A stretch of DNA of 64,000 nt from Actinacidiphila guanduensis (lineage in GTDB: Bacteria; Actinomycetota; Actinomycetes; Streptomycetales; Streptomycetaceae). The first letter of the stretch is position 1. Every line of letters begins with the position of its first letter. The DNA is taken from the NCBI RefSeq assembly GCF_900103985.1, contig NZ_FNIE01000006.1:186001-250000 (forward strand). The letters are read 5' to 3'. A program made the translations under genes and the position numbers. This document shows, in pieces, positions 35,801 to 44,152 of this stretch. The notes below the pieces were generated by a model that was not told where the DNA came from, ran no database searches, and saw only the letters and a program-made list of their open reading frames with translations.

Positions 35801-38743
35801 ATGGAAACCAGGGCGGAGCCGAGCGGGAGCCTGCGGTTCGCGGTCCTCGGCCCGGTGCGCGCCTGGCGCGGTGAGGAGTCGATCCGCACCGGGGCGCCCC
35901 AGCAGAGGGCCCTGCTGGCCGCCCTGTTGCTGCGCGGCGGGCGAACGGCCACCGCGTCGGAGCTCCTTGACGCCCTGTGGGGCGAGACTCCGCCCAACAC
36001 CGCTCTGGCCGCCCTGCGTTCGTACGCCTTCCGGTTGCGCAAGGCGCTCGGGCCGGACGCCCTGGTGACGGACTCCGGCGGCTATGCGCTCAAGGTCGAG
36101 CCCGACGCCCTGGACTGCGCGGTCGTCGAGCGCCTGGCCGCGGAGGCGGAGCGGGTCCGCCCCACGGACCCGGGGCAGGCGCGCAAGCTGCTCGCCACGG
36201 CGCTGGACCTGTGGCACGGCGAGCCGCTGGCCGGACTGCCCGGGCCTTACGCCGAGACCCAGCGCAACCGCCTTGCCGAGTGGCACATCGGTCTCATCGA
36301 GGCCCGCCTCGAACTCGACCTGGAGCTGGGCGCCCACGCCGAGGCGGTCTCCGAACTGACCGCGCTGTCCGCCGAACACCCGCTGCGCGAGCGGCTGCGC
36401 GCACTGCTGATGCTCGCCCTCTACCGCAGTGGCCGGCAGGCCGAGGCCCTCGGCGTCTTCGCCGACACCCGCCGCCTGCTCGCCGACGAACTCGGCATCG
36501 ACCCGGGCGCCGAACTCGCCGACCTGCACCAGCGCATCCTGGAGGCCGACCCGGACCTCGCCGCGCCGGTCAGCGCCGCACCCGCCGCCCAGGAGATCGT
36601 GCGCCCGGCGCAACTGCCCGCCACAGTGTCCGACTTCACCGGCCGCGCGGCAGTGGTCCGCGAACTGGGCCGCCAGCTCGCGGAGGCGTCCGACCGCGGC
36701 ACCGAAGGCGGCGTGATGTCGGTGTCCGCGGTGGCCGGCATCGGCGGTGTGGGCAAGACCACCCTCGCCGTCCATGTCGCGCACGCCGTCCGCGACGCCT
36801 TCCCCGACGGGCAGCTCTACGTCGACCTCCAGGGCACCGACGCACGCCCCGCCGATCCCGAGGCCGTCCTCGGCGGCTTCCTGCGCGCCCTGGGCGTCTC
36901 CAATCCCGCCATCCCCGAGTCCCTGGCCGAGCGTGCCGCCCTCTACCGCTCGATCCTCGACGGCCGCCGCGTCCTGGCCCTGCTCGACAACGCCCACGAC
37001 GCCGCCCAGATCCGGCAGTTGCTGCCCGGGACGCCCGGCTGCGCCGCCCTGGTGACGAGCCGCGTGCGCATGGTCGACCTGGAAGGCGCCCACCTGGTCG
37101 ACCTCGACGTCATGTCGCCGGAAGAGGCGCTGCAGCTCTTCACACGGATCGTGGGCGACGAGCGCGTCTCCGGTGAGCGGCAGGCGGCACTGGACGTGGT
37201 GGGGGCCTGCGGGTTCCTGCCGCTGGCGATCCGCATCGCAGCAGCACGGCTCGCCGCCCGCCGCACCTGGACGGTCTCGGTGCTGGCCCGCAAGCTCGCC
37301 GACCAGCGCCGCCGGCTGGACGAGCTGCGCGCCGGCGACCTCGCGGTGAAGGCCACCTTCGCCCTCGGCTACGGCCACCTGTCCCCCGCCCAGGCACGTG
37401 CCTTCCGGCTGCTGTCGCTGCCCGACGGGCCGGACATCTCCCTGGAGGCCGCGGCCGCCGTCCTCGGTCTGGACCCCTATGAGACCGAGGAGCTGCTGGA
37501 GGCCCTGGTCGACATCAGCCTCATCGAGTCCGCCGCCCCCGCCCGCTACCGCTTCCACGACCTGCTGCGTCTGTACGCGCGCGAGCGGGCCGAGCAGGAC
37601 GAGACCGAGGCGGAGCGCTGCTCGGCGCTCTCGCGGCTGCTGGACTTCTACCTCGCCTCGGCCGTGGGCGTCTACACGTGGGAGAACCCCGGCGACCGCG
37701 TCCTGGACCACCTGGCGCCCACCACCCACCCCGGCCTGGCCTTCGGCAGCCGCGACGCCGCCCTGGAGTGGCTCTTCTCCGAGGCCCAGGGGCTGCTCGC
37801 GGCCGTCGAGCAGTCGGCGGCCGGCGGCTGCGAGGGCTCGGCCCGCCGTGCGGCGGACCTGCTCTTCACCGCCTGGGACCTGATGGAGTCCGGCATCCAC
37901 GCGCGTCAGTACGAGCAGGCCGCCCGCGCCCTGGTGGAGGCCTCCTACGCCTGCTCCGACACCCTTGTGGAGGGCCGCTCGCGTCTCCTGGTGGCCCAGC
38001 TGCTGCGGATGACCGGCCGCTTCGCGGAGGCCGACGAGGAGGCACGGCGCGCCATGGTCGTCGGCCTGGCTGCCGAGGATCCGCTGACGTGCAGTTACGC
38101 GCCCAACCTGCGGGGCATCATCGCGTACAAGGACCGCCGCTACGAGGAGTGCTTCCAGTACCACACCTCCGCCCTGCAGGCGTTCCGCTCGGACGGCAAC
38201 AAGTACGGCGAGGGCGCGGCCCTGTCCAACCTCTCCTGGGCGCAACTGGGCATGGGCAACGACGAGGAGGCGGTGAACACCGGCCGCGAGGTCATGGCCA
38301 TCTACCGCGAGCTGGGCGCCGGGTTCCGCCTCGGCAACGCCCTCTACGCGCTGAGCATCCCGCTGACCGCCACCGGGCGCCTGGACGAGGCCTTCAGCTG
38401 CCTCACCGAGGCCCTGCAGGTCTTCCGCGACGCCCGGCAGCAGTTCTGGGAGGGCATGACCCTCTTCCGCCTCGCGGAGGTGCACCTGGCGGCGGAGCGG
38501 TGGCGGCAGAGCGCCGCCCATGTCGAGCAGTCGCTGGTGATCCTTCGGGAGGTGGGCGGCGACTGGCGCACCGCCAACGCCCTGGTCGTTCTCGGGCACG
38601 CCCTGGTGGGCATGCACCAACCGGTGCGCGCGGTCGCCTGCTGGAACGACGCCCTGGGCCTGTTCTCCGGTCTCGGGGCACCGGAGAGCCAGGACGTGCG
38701 CCTGCTCCTGGCGCAGCAAACGCCCTCGTCAGCAGCCGGATGA
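35801..38743 (+). CDS. AfsR/SARP-family regulator with BTAD, NB-ARC (STAND) and TPR domains
   Basis: A 980-residue activator. The OmpR-type DNA-binding domain is at about residues 12-90 (LRFAVLGPVRAWRG to SYAFRLRKALG) and BTAD at about 100-250 (DLWHGEPLAGLPGPY, LYRSGRQAEALGVFADTRRLLADELGIDPG). An NB-ARC ATPase follows with P-loop GIGGVGKTT (Lys319) and VLALLDNAHD as its Walker B. TPR repeats fill 690-970 (ALSNLSWAQLGMGNDEEAV, ALSIPLTATGRLDEAFSCL). ATG 35801 follows CAGGGGGCAG; earlier in-frame ATGs lack a site. Such proteins switch on nearby genes after sensing a signal through the TPR part. Downstream lie TTATCG repeats and a small peptide gene. Confidence 0.92.
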   Translation: METRAEPSGSLRFAVLGPVRAWRGEESIRTGAPQQRALLAALLLRGGRTATASELLDALWGETPPNTALAALRSYAFRLRKALGPDALVTDSGGYALKVEPDALDCAVVERLAAEAERVRPTDPGQARKLLATALDLWHGEPLAGLPGPYAETQRNRLAEWHIGLIEARLELDLELGAHAEAVSELTALSAEHPLRERLRALLMLALYRSGRQAEALGVFADTRRLLADELGIDPGAELADLHQRILEADPDLAAPVSAAPAAQEIVRPAQLPATVSDFTGRAAVVRELGRQLAEASDRGTEGGVMSVSAVAGIGGVGKTTLAVHVAHAVRDAFPDGQLYVDLQGTDARPADPEAVLGGFLRALGVSNPAIPESLAERAALYRSILDGRRVLALLDNAHDAAQIRQLLPGTPGCAALVTSRVRMVDLEGAHLVDLDVMSPEEALQLFTRIVGDERVSGERQAALDVVGACGFLPLAIRIAAARLAARRTWTVSVLARKLADQRRRLDELRAGDLAVKATFALGYGHLSPAQARAFRLLSLPDGPDISLEAAAAVLGLDPYETEELLEALVDISLIESAAPARYRFHDLLRLYARERAEQDETEAERCSALSRLLDFYLASAVGVYTWENPGDRVLDHLAPTTHPGLAFGSRDAALEWLFSEAQGLLAAVEQSAAGGCEGSARRAADLLFTAWDLMESGIHARQYEQAARALVEASYACSDTLVEGRSRLLVAQLLRMTGRFAEADEEARRAMVVGLAAEDPLTCSYAPNLRGIIAYKDRRYEECFQYHTSALQAFRSDGNKYGEGAALSNLSWAQLGMGNDEEAVNTGREVMAIYRELGAGFRLGNALYALSIPLTATGRLDEAFSCLTEALQVFRDARQQFWEGMTLFRLAEVHLAAERWRQSAAHVEQSLVILREVGGDWRTANALVVLGHALVGMHQPVRAVACWNDALGLFSGLGAPESQDVRLLLAQQTPSSAAG

Positions 38744-38782
38744 CAGCCGGATGACGGTCCGTCGGCAGGGCCGTGGGGGCCG

Positions 38783-38814
38783 TTTATCGGTTGATTATCG
38801 TCACCTGCCACGAT
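38783..38814 (+). promoter_or_regulatory. SARP-type direct repeats before the small peptide gene
   Basis: TTATCG occurs at 38784-38789 and 38795-38800, exactly 11 bp apart start to start, in the contexts TTTATCGG and ATTATCGT. A CACGAT -10-like box at 38809-38814 starts eight bases after the second repeat. SARP proteins bind direct heptamers with 11-bp periodicity at just this distance from the -10 (established for the family), and the SARP gene ends 40 bases upstream. Confidence 0.6.
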
Positions 38815-38913
38815 TTCATCGCCGCACCGAACCGCCCACCCGGTGGTAGACGGGGGTTGCCGCCGGGTGGGCCTCGGCATCAGTACGTCCGCACACAGCA
38901 CAGGAGCAGGCCG

Positions 38914-39093
38914 ATGAGCACCGAGAAGCCTTCAGAGCCCGTTGCAGCGGGCCACAACGTCACACCCGACAACCAGTTCCAGGACGGCGAGCCGGAGACG
39001 GTGGAGGAGGCCGCGGCCCCCACCTCGTCGACTGGGTCGACGGGCACCGTCAAGCCGAACAACCAGTTCCAGGACTCGGCCCCCAAGGGCTGA
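38914..39093 (+). CDS. 59-residue repeat peptide (NQFQD repeats) downstream of the SARP gene
   Basis: A short acidic, disordered protein. It has two near-copies of a 12-residue unit, VTPDNQFQDGEP (16-27) and VKPNNQFQDSAP (46-57), joined by a Glu/Ala/Ser/Thr-rich linker, and ends APKG. ATG 38914 has AGGAG ten bases before it. It has no signal peptide or cysteines. It recalls short DNQ-repeat streptomycete proteins that databases label sigma-like protein (from memory, unverified). The SARP-type repeats upstream and a terminator downstream suggest a single-gene unit controlled by the SARP. It may be a signal, an adaptor or a precursor; this is inference. Confidence 0.72.
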   Translation: MSTEKPSEPVAAGHNVTPDNQFQDGEPETVEEAAAPTSSTGSTGTVKPNNQFQDSAPKG

Positions 39094-39497
39094 TCGGACG
39101 CACTCGTGTCGGGCCGCGCGTGGGGGCGCCGGCCTGACGCAACGGGGGGGATCCCGGCTTGGGGGAGCCGGGAAGCACCGGTGGTCGGCGGACCTTCGGT
39201 GCCGCTCGGAAGGGGGGATCAGGGGGCGTCGTCCAGGGGAGCGGTGAGCCGGCTCAGGGGGCCTGCCCACCGCGGGGACGACGAGGCCGGCCGCAGCGTG
39301 GAGGGGGCGCTGCGGTCGGCCTTTCCGCATGTCCGGCGGACAGGCGACCACCGTGGCGTCCCGAGTGGCGGACTGCTCATGCGGCGAGCCTGTCCTCCTG
39401 AGTGGCCGGCTGCCATCCATGGAGGCGGACCTGACACCTCAGGCAGCGGCCTTAGATGCCGCCCCGGCACCTCAGGAGGCGGCTGCCGATCCACCGC
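39094..39497. other. Intergenic region with a terminator, no gene
   Basis: These 404 bases lie between the peptide gene and the kinase gene, which converge. A hairpin at 39152-39173 is the only clear signal. A CCATGGAGGCGG element near 39417-39428 is a partial, reversed match to the dispersed 17-bp repeat. Confidence 0.5.
39152..39173. terminator. Terminator hairpin after the peptide gene
   Basis: TCCCGGCT and AGCCGGGA pair around a TGGGGG loop, about 60 bases past the stop of the peptide gene. Confidence 0.72.
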
Positions 39498-41915
39498 TCA
39501 GCTCCGGCGGGAGGTCGCCCCGGTACCTTTGGCGGCGTCCAGGGCGTACACGCAGCGGTCCTTGGAGCAGGCGTAGACCACACCGTCCGCCGCGACCGGG
39601 GAGCCGGTGATCTCGCCTCCGGTCTCCAGCCTCCATCGGAGCTGGCCGCCCTGGGCGTCCACGGTGTACAGGCAGTGGTCCTTGGAGCCGAAGTGCACGC
39701 GTCCGTCGGCGACCGCGGGCGACCCGACGATCTCGTCCTGGGCGGCGAAGCGCCAGCGAGGGGTGCCGCTCACCGCGTCCAGGGTGTACAGGGCGCTCCC
39801 GGCACCCAGGTGGACACCTCCCGCCGCGACCACGACCGGCTCGACGGTCTGGCGCGGCTCGGTGGCCACCCGCCAGCGGTCCCGGCCGTCGGCCGGGTCC
39901 AGCGCGTAGACCGTGCCCAGGTGGTCGACCACGTAGACGCCTCCGCCGGCAGAGCCGGGGCCGGGCACGTAGGCGGGCGGCGCGAACATCACCGCGGGCG
40001 CCTCGAAGTGCCAACGCCGCGCACCGGTACGCGCATCGAGCGCGTGGACGCCGGTGCCCGAGGCGAGGTACACGACGCCGTCGGCGACGACGGGGCTGGT
40101 CACCATGGAGCCCGCCACGGCCGGCTCCCCCACGGGATAGGACCACAGCTCGCCGCCCGCCGCCGCGTCGACCGCGTGCAGCACTCCGCCGCCCTGGTAG
40201 TACACGACGCGCTCGACGACCACGGGTCCGGCGTCGGGCGACTCGAACTCCGTCTGCGCGCCCGAGCGCTCCCAGCGCAGGGTCCCGAGGTCGGCGTCCC
40301 ACGCCTGGATGCCGCCGCCCCGCGTTCCGGTGACGACGCAGCCGGCGGCGGCGCGTACGGCGTACACCCAGCCGTCGATGGGGGTGCGCCACCGCTCACC
40401 CCCGTCGGACGCGTCGAGCGCGAAGAGGTTCGGCCCGTCGGAGGCGTGGATGCGGCCGGCGGAGACCGTCATCGTCCAGGCGACGTCGCGGGTCTTGAAC
40501 TGGCGGCGCCCGCTGGCCACGTCCAGGGCGTGCACCTCGAAGGACGTCACGTAAAGGAGCCCGGAGTCGACCACCGGGGTGCCCCACACGTCGTTGGACA
40601 TGCGGAAGCGCCAGGGCCGCCACTCCCCCGGCGGGGTGGCCGGGTGCGGCTGCGCGGGCACCGGCACGGAGGCCGGCCGGACCGCGCGGTGGGTGCCCTT
40701 GCCCTCGGCCGCGAGCTGGGCGCCGCGGCCGACCACCCACTCGGTGCCCGCCGCGGGTGCCGCGGCCGACTTGTCCGGTGTGCTCCTGGCGGCACGCAGC
40801 CCCGGCCCGATGGGCGCCGAGCCCGCGAGCTGCACGGGGGCCGCCGACACCTGGGCGGCGGGCTGCTGGAGGGGTACGGGGCCGGGGATGCTGCGCGGGG
40901 GCTGCTGGGGTCGCGGAGGCTGCTGCGGGGGCGGCGGTGCCGCTGGGGGCTGCGCGGGCCGCACGGGCACCTGAGGGCCTGCGGAGCGGCCTCCGCGCGC
41001 CCCTGCGACGCCGGCCGAGCGGCCCCGGTGGCGCTCCTCGATGAGCGCGACGGCGGCGGGCGGCAGCCAGGCCGAGGCCGTGCCGGTGTCGTCGCTGCCG
41101 GAGGAGAACAGGTGGGGCGCGAGCTGGGCCTGCAGGTCGGCCGGGGTGGGGCGCTGCTCGGCCTCCATCCGCATGCAGGACTCGATCAGCGGCCGCAGCT
41201 CGCCGGGCAGCCCCGTCAGGTCGGGCCCCTCGCGCAGCAGCATGAAGACGGTCTCGACAGGGTTGGCGCCGTGGAAGGGCGCATGGCCGGTGGCGGCGAA
41301 GACCAGGGTGGAGCCGAGGGAGAAGATGTCGCTGGCGCCGCGCACGCTGCGTGAGTCGCGGGCCTGCTCGGGCGACATGTAGGCAGGTGTGCCGACGGCG
41401 ACGTTCGTCATCGTCAGCCGCGTGTTGGACACCCCTGAGGCGATGCCGAAGTCGATGACCCTCGGGCCGTCCTCGACCACGAGCACATTGGACGGCTTCA
41501 TGTCCCGGTGCACGAGCCCGGCGGCGTGGATGGACTGCAGCGCCTCGGCGATGCCCGCGGCGAGCCACCGCACGGCCTGGGCGGGCATGGGGCCCGTCTC
41601 GTTGACGATCTCTTCCAGGGAGGGGGCGGGGACGTAGGCGGTGGCGAGCCAGGGGACGGCGGCGCGCGGGTCGGCGTCCACGACGGCGGCGGTGTAGAAG
41701 CCGGAGACCGCGCGGGCGGCCTCGACCTCCCGGGTGAAGCGGACGCGGAAGAGCTGGTCCTCGGCGAGCTCGGCGCGCACGGTCTTGATCGCAACCCGGC
41801 GACCGGACGCCGAGCGGGCCAGAAACACCAGGCCCATGCCGCCCGCCCCGAGCCGTCCCAGCACCTCGAAAGGGCCGATCCGTCTCGGATCGTGCTGCGT
41901 CAGCGGCTCCACCAC
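39498..41915 (-). CDS. Serine/threonine protein kinase with C-terminal PQQ-type beta-propeller
   Basis: An 805-residue Hanks-type kinase. The kinase domain is at about residues 12-270: LGRLGAGGMGLVFLARS, AIKTVRAEL with the ATP lysine, HRDMKPSNVLV for catalysis, DFGIAS, and GTPAYMSPEQA. A Pro/Gln-rich linker (about 300-450) lacks an obvious membrane span. The remaining 350 residues are a propeller of PQQ-like blades such as VHALDVASGRRQF, LYTLDAVSGTPRWRF and VYALDAAKG. The propeller is probably a sensor or protein-binding surface. GTG 41915 follows GGAGG; a second GTG at 41912 is equivalent. Substrates are unknown. Confidence 0.92.
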   Translation of the reverse strand: MVEPLTQHDPRRIGPFEVLGRLGAGGMGLVFLARSASGRRVAIKTVRAELAEDQLFRVRFTREVEAARAVSGFYTAAVVDADPRAAVPWLATAYVPAPSLEEIVNETGPMPAQAVRWLAAGIAEALQSIHAAGLVHRDMKPSNVLVVEDGPRVIDFGIASGVSNTRLTMTNVAVGTPAYMSPEQARDSRSVRGASDIFSLGSTLVFAATGHAPFHGANPVETVFMLLREGPDLTGLPGELRPLIESCMRMEAEQRPTPADLQAQLAPHLFSSGSDDTGTASAWLPPAAVALIEERHRGRSAGVAGARGGRSAGPQVPVRPAQPPAAPPPPQQPPRPQQPPRSIPGPVPLQQPAAQVSAAPVQLAGSAPIGPGLRAARSTPDKSAAAPAAGTEWVVGRGAQLAAEGKGTHRAVRPASVPVPAQPHPATPPGEWRPWRFRMSNDVWGTPVVDSGLLYVTSFEVHALDVASGRRQFKTRDVAWTMTVSAGRIHASDGPNLFALDASDGGERWRTPIDGWVYAVRAAAGCVVTGTRGGGIQAWDADLGTLRWERSGAQTEFESPDAGPVVVERVVYYQGGGVLHAVDAAAGGELWSYPVGEPAVAGSMVTSPVVADGVVYLASGTGVHALDARTGARRWHFEAPAVMFAPPAYVPGPGSAGGGVYVVDHLGTVYALDPADGRDRWRVATEPRQTVEPVVVAAGGVHLGAGSALYTLDAVSGTPRWRFAAQDEIVGSPAVADGRVHFGSKDHCLYTVDAQGGQLRWRLETGGEITGSPVAADGVVYACSKDRCVYALDAAKGTGATSRRS

Positions 41916-42174
41916 TGCCCTGCCACCTCCCCGTACCCGCGCTGTCCGCGGCCGTTCCCCGTGCGCTGCGGCCCGTGCGGCCCCTCGCTGGCTCCCGTGC
42001 CAGGGTACGGGCCGATTCTTCCTGGGATGCGGGCCGGTTGCGAACCCGCGGCCGCCGCGACACGCCCACGGAGCGAACTCGTTACCAACCGGCCCCCCGC
42101 TCGGCCGGATCCGCGGTGGCGCCGGTGGGGAACCCGGCCGGCTCCCCTGGAGGCCCGGACGGCGGCGGCAGGGC

Positions 42175-42951
42175 TCAGGCGGGCACCTCCCCCACGGTGC
42201 GCTGGGTGTCGATGACGGCGAAGCGGGCACCCTGGTCGTCCGCCACCAGGGCGGTGCGGCCGAAGGGAGAGTCCTGGGGGCCGAAGACGACCTCGCCGCC
42301 GAGCCGCCGCACGGTGGCCGCGGCCTCGTCGCAGTCGGCGACGGTGAAGTACACCTGGAAGCCGGTGCGCCCGCCGGAGGTGTCCTTGAGGCGGCCGAGC
42401 ACCGGGTTCTCGCCGCCGGGCAGCGAGAACGCCTTGTAGTCGAAGTCCGCGCCGCCGCCGAACTGGCGCCCCTGGTAACCGAACAGGGCGGTGTAGAAGG
42501 CGTCGACGGCCTCGGCGTCCTGGGTGACGATCTCGGCCCAGCAGAAGGCGCCGGGCTCGTTGACGGTGCCGAAGCCGGGGTGCCCGCCGGGCTGCCACAG
42601 CCCGAAGTTCGAGCCCGCGGGGTCCACCGCGACCGCCATCACCCCTGCCTCGCCGACCGGGTGGGGTCCGAAGACCACCCGGCCGCCGGCCTTGCCCACC
42701 TCGGCGGCCGTCCTGGCCGCGTCGGCGGTGGAGAAGTAGAGCGACCAGGCGGCGGGGGTGCCGGGTTCCATGGCACTCATGAGCGCGGCGGCAGCCTTTC
42801 CGTCGCGCAGGGCCATCGTGTAGTTGCCGTACTCCTCGCCTTGGTCCTCGAAGGTCCAGCCGAGCAGCTCGCCGTAGAACCGGCGGCCGGCGGCGAGGTC
42901 GGGCAGCGCGGCGTCCGCCCAGCAGGGTGCGCCTTCACCGAATGCTGGCAT
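42175..42951 (-). CDS. Two-domain VOC family protein
   Basis: A 258-residue protein of paired glyoxalase-like domains: CWADAALPDLAAGRRFYGELLGWTFED to DPAGSNFGLWQPGG, and CWAEIVTQDAEAVDAFYTALFGYQG to DDQGARFAVIDTQ. It has the same layout as the protein at 15763-16554. Bleomycin-type antibiotic binding or lyase activity is known in the superfamily but not shown here. The frame is open to 43059, yet ATG 42951 follows AGGACC and gives the standard N-terminus. Confidence 0.88.
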   Translation of the reverse strand: MPAFGEGAPCWADAALPDLAAGRRFYGELLGWTFEDQGEEYGNYTMALRDGKAAAALMSAMEPGTPAAWSLYFSTADAARTAAEVGKAGGRVVFGPHPVGEAGVMAVAVDPAGSNFGLWQPGGHPGFGTVNEPGAFCWAEIVTQDAEAVDAFYTALFGYQGRQFGGGADFDYKAFSLPGGENPVLGRLKDTSGGRTGFQVYFTVADCDEAAATVRRLGGEVVFGPQDSPFGRTALVADDQGARFAVIDTQRTVGEVPA

Positions 42952-43251
42952 GACAGGTCCTCTCGTACGTCCAAAACGGTCCGCGGCGCCGTCTCGGCAC
43001 GCCGTCAGGGCCACCGTAGTAAGTGATCTTCCCCACTGCACGGACGCGAATTCGAACATACGGTCAATTTTCTCCGGCGCCTGCAGACGATGGGCAAATC
43101 ATTCCATTGCGGGCATAAAAACAAGCTTCCCGTGGTGCCTCTGAGACCTGAGAAACCCGCGTTGAACTGGCGGTTCGCCAAACGGAACAGGTGCCTCCCC
43201 GTTTGCACGCCGCCAAATCGCGCGTCGATCACCCGCCGGTAAACTGACGGC

Positions 43252-43899
43252 ATGACAGGACAAGTTCGTACCGTCGACGGCCGTGTGGCGGGCCGCCGGG
43301 GACAGGCGACGCGGCAGAAGCTGCTCGACTGCCTCGGCGAGATGCTCAGCACGTCGCCGTACCGGGACGTCAAGGTGATTGACGTCGCCCGGATGGCGGG
43401 CACCTCCCCCGCAACGTTCTACCAGTACTTCCCCGACGTCGAGGGCGCCGTCCTGGAGCTCGCCGACGAGATGGCCAAGGAGGGCACCGCGCTGACCGAC
43501 CTGGTCGCGGGCCGCTCCTGGGTGGGCAAGGCCGGCGTGCAGGCCGCGGACGAACTCGTCGACGGCTTCCTGTCGTTCTGGCGCAGGAACGACGCGATCC
43601 TGCGGGTGATCGACCTGGGTGCCGCCGAAGGGGACAAGCGCTTCAACCGCATCCGCACCCGCATCCTCAACTCCGTGACCAGCTCGCTCGCCGAGTCCAT
43701 CAAGGAGCTGCAGAGCAAGGGCAGGGTCGACCAGCAGGTCAGCGCCCCCGCAGTGGCGGGCTCCCTGGTGGCGATGCTGGCCGCGGTGGCCGCCCACCAG
43801 AAAGGTTTCACCGGCTCCGGCGTCAAGCAGTCCGAGCTGAAGCCGAACCTCGCGCTGCTGGTCCACCTCGGGGTGACCGGCAAGAAGCCGCCCAAGTAG
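43252..43899 (+). CDS. TetR-family transcriptional regulator
   Basis: A 215-residue regulator. The HTH spans about residues 18-66: RGQATRQKLLDCLGEMLSTSPYRDVKVIDVARMAGTSPATFYQYFPDVEGA. The ligand domain includes SFWRRNDAILRVIDLGAAEGDKRFNRIRTRIL, a pattern seen in a group of streptomycete TetR proteins. A TAAACT box six bases before the ATG suggests a leaderless transcript. It is divergent from the VOC gene across 300 bases, and could also control the flavin monooxygenase 253 bases downstream. Confidence 0.9.
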   Translation: MTGQVRTVDGRVAGRRGQATRQKLLDCLGEMLSTSPYRDVKVIDVARMAGTSPATFYQYFPDVEGAVLELADEMAKEGTALTDLVAGRSWVGKAGVQAADELVDGFLSFWRRNDAILRVIDLGAAEGDKRFNRIRTRILNSVTSSLAESIKELQSKGRVDQQVSAPAVAGSLVAMLAAVAAHQKGFTGSGVKQSELKPNLALLVHLGVTGKKPPK

Positions 43900-43914
43900 C
43901 AAGACCCGGGCGTC

Positions 43915-43931
43915 CGCCTCCATGGCGGCGG
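43915..43931 (+). repeat. Dispersed 17-bp repeat, copy after the TetR gene
   Basis: CGCCTCCATGGCGGCGG, identical to the copies at 22864 and 32732, begins 16 bases after the TetR stop codon. Confidence 0.6.
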
Positions 43932-44152
43932 ACCCGGCACATCCACGCTGTCCTGCCGTACTGCCACACTCCGGCGCGGGCGGCGACGGTCTCGGGGGAG
44001 GCCGTCGCCGCCCGCGCCGTCATGTCCGGGACCGGCGGCTCCCCGGCCCCATGGGACAAGGCGCCCAGGGCGACTACGCTCACCACCACCGAAACCGCCC
44101 GCCGACGCCACCGTCCTGCCCACCTACGACTCTTATGGCTCCAGGAGCACCC

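Noticed and set aside
35507..38719. A 1070-codon open frame on the minus strand
   Set aside because: It is the antisense of the SARP gene, which has clear BTAD, NB-ARC and TPR motifs; the antisense product has no recognisable domain.
34463..39093. A natural-product biosynthetic cluster around the SARP and the adenylation-like protein
   Set aside because: No ketosynthase, peptide synthetase, carrier protein or tailoring enzymes are adjacent; the adenylation-like protein lacks catalytic residues.
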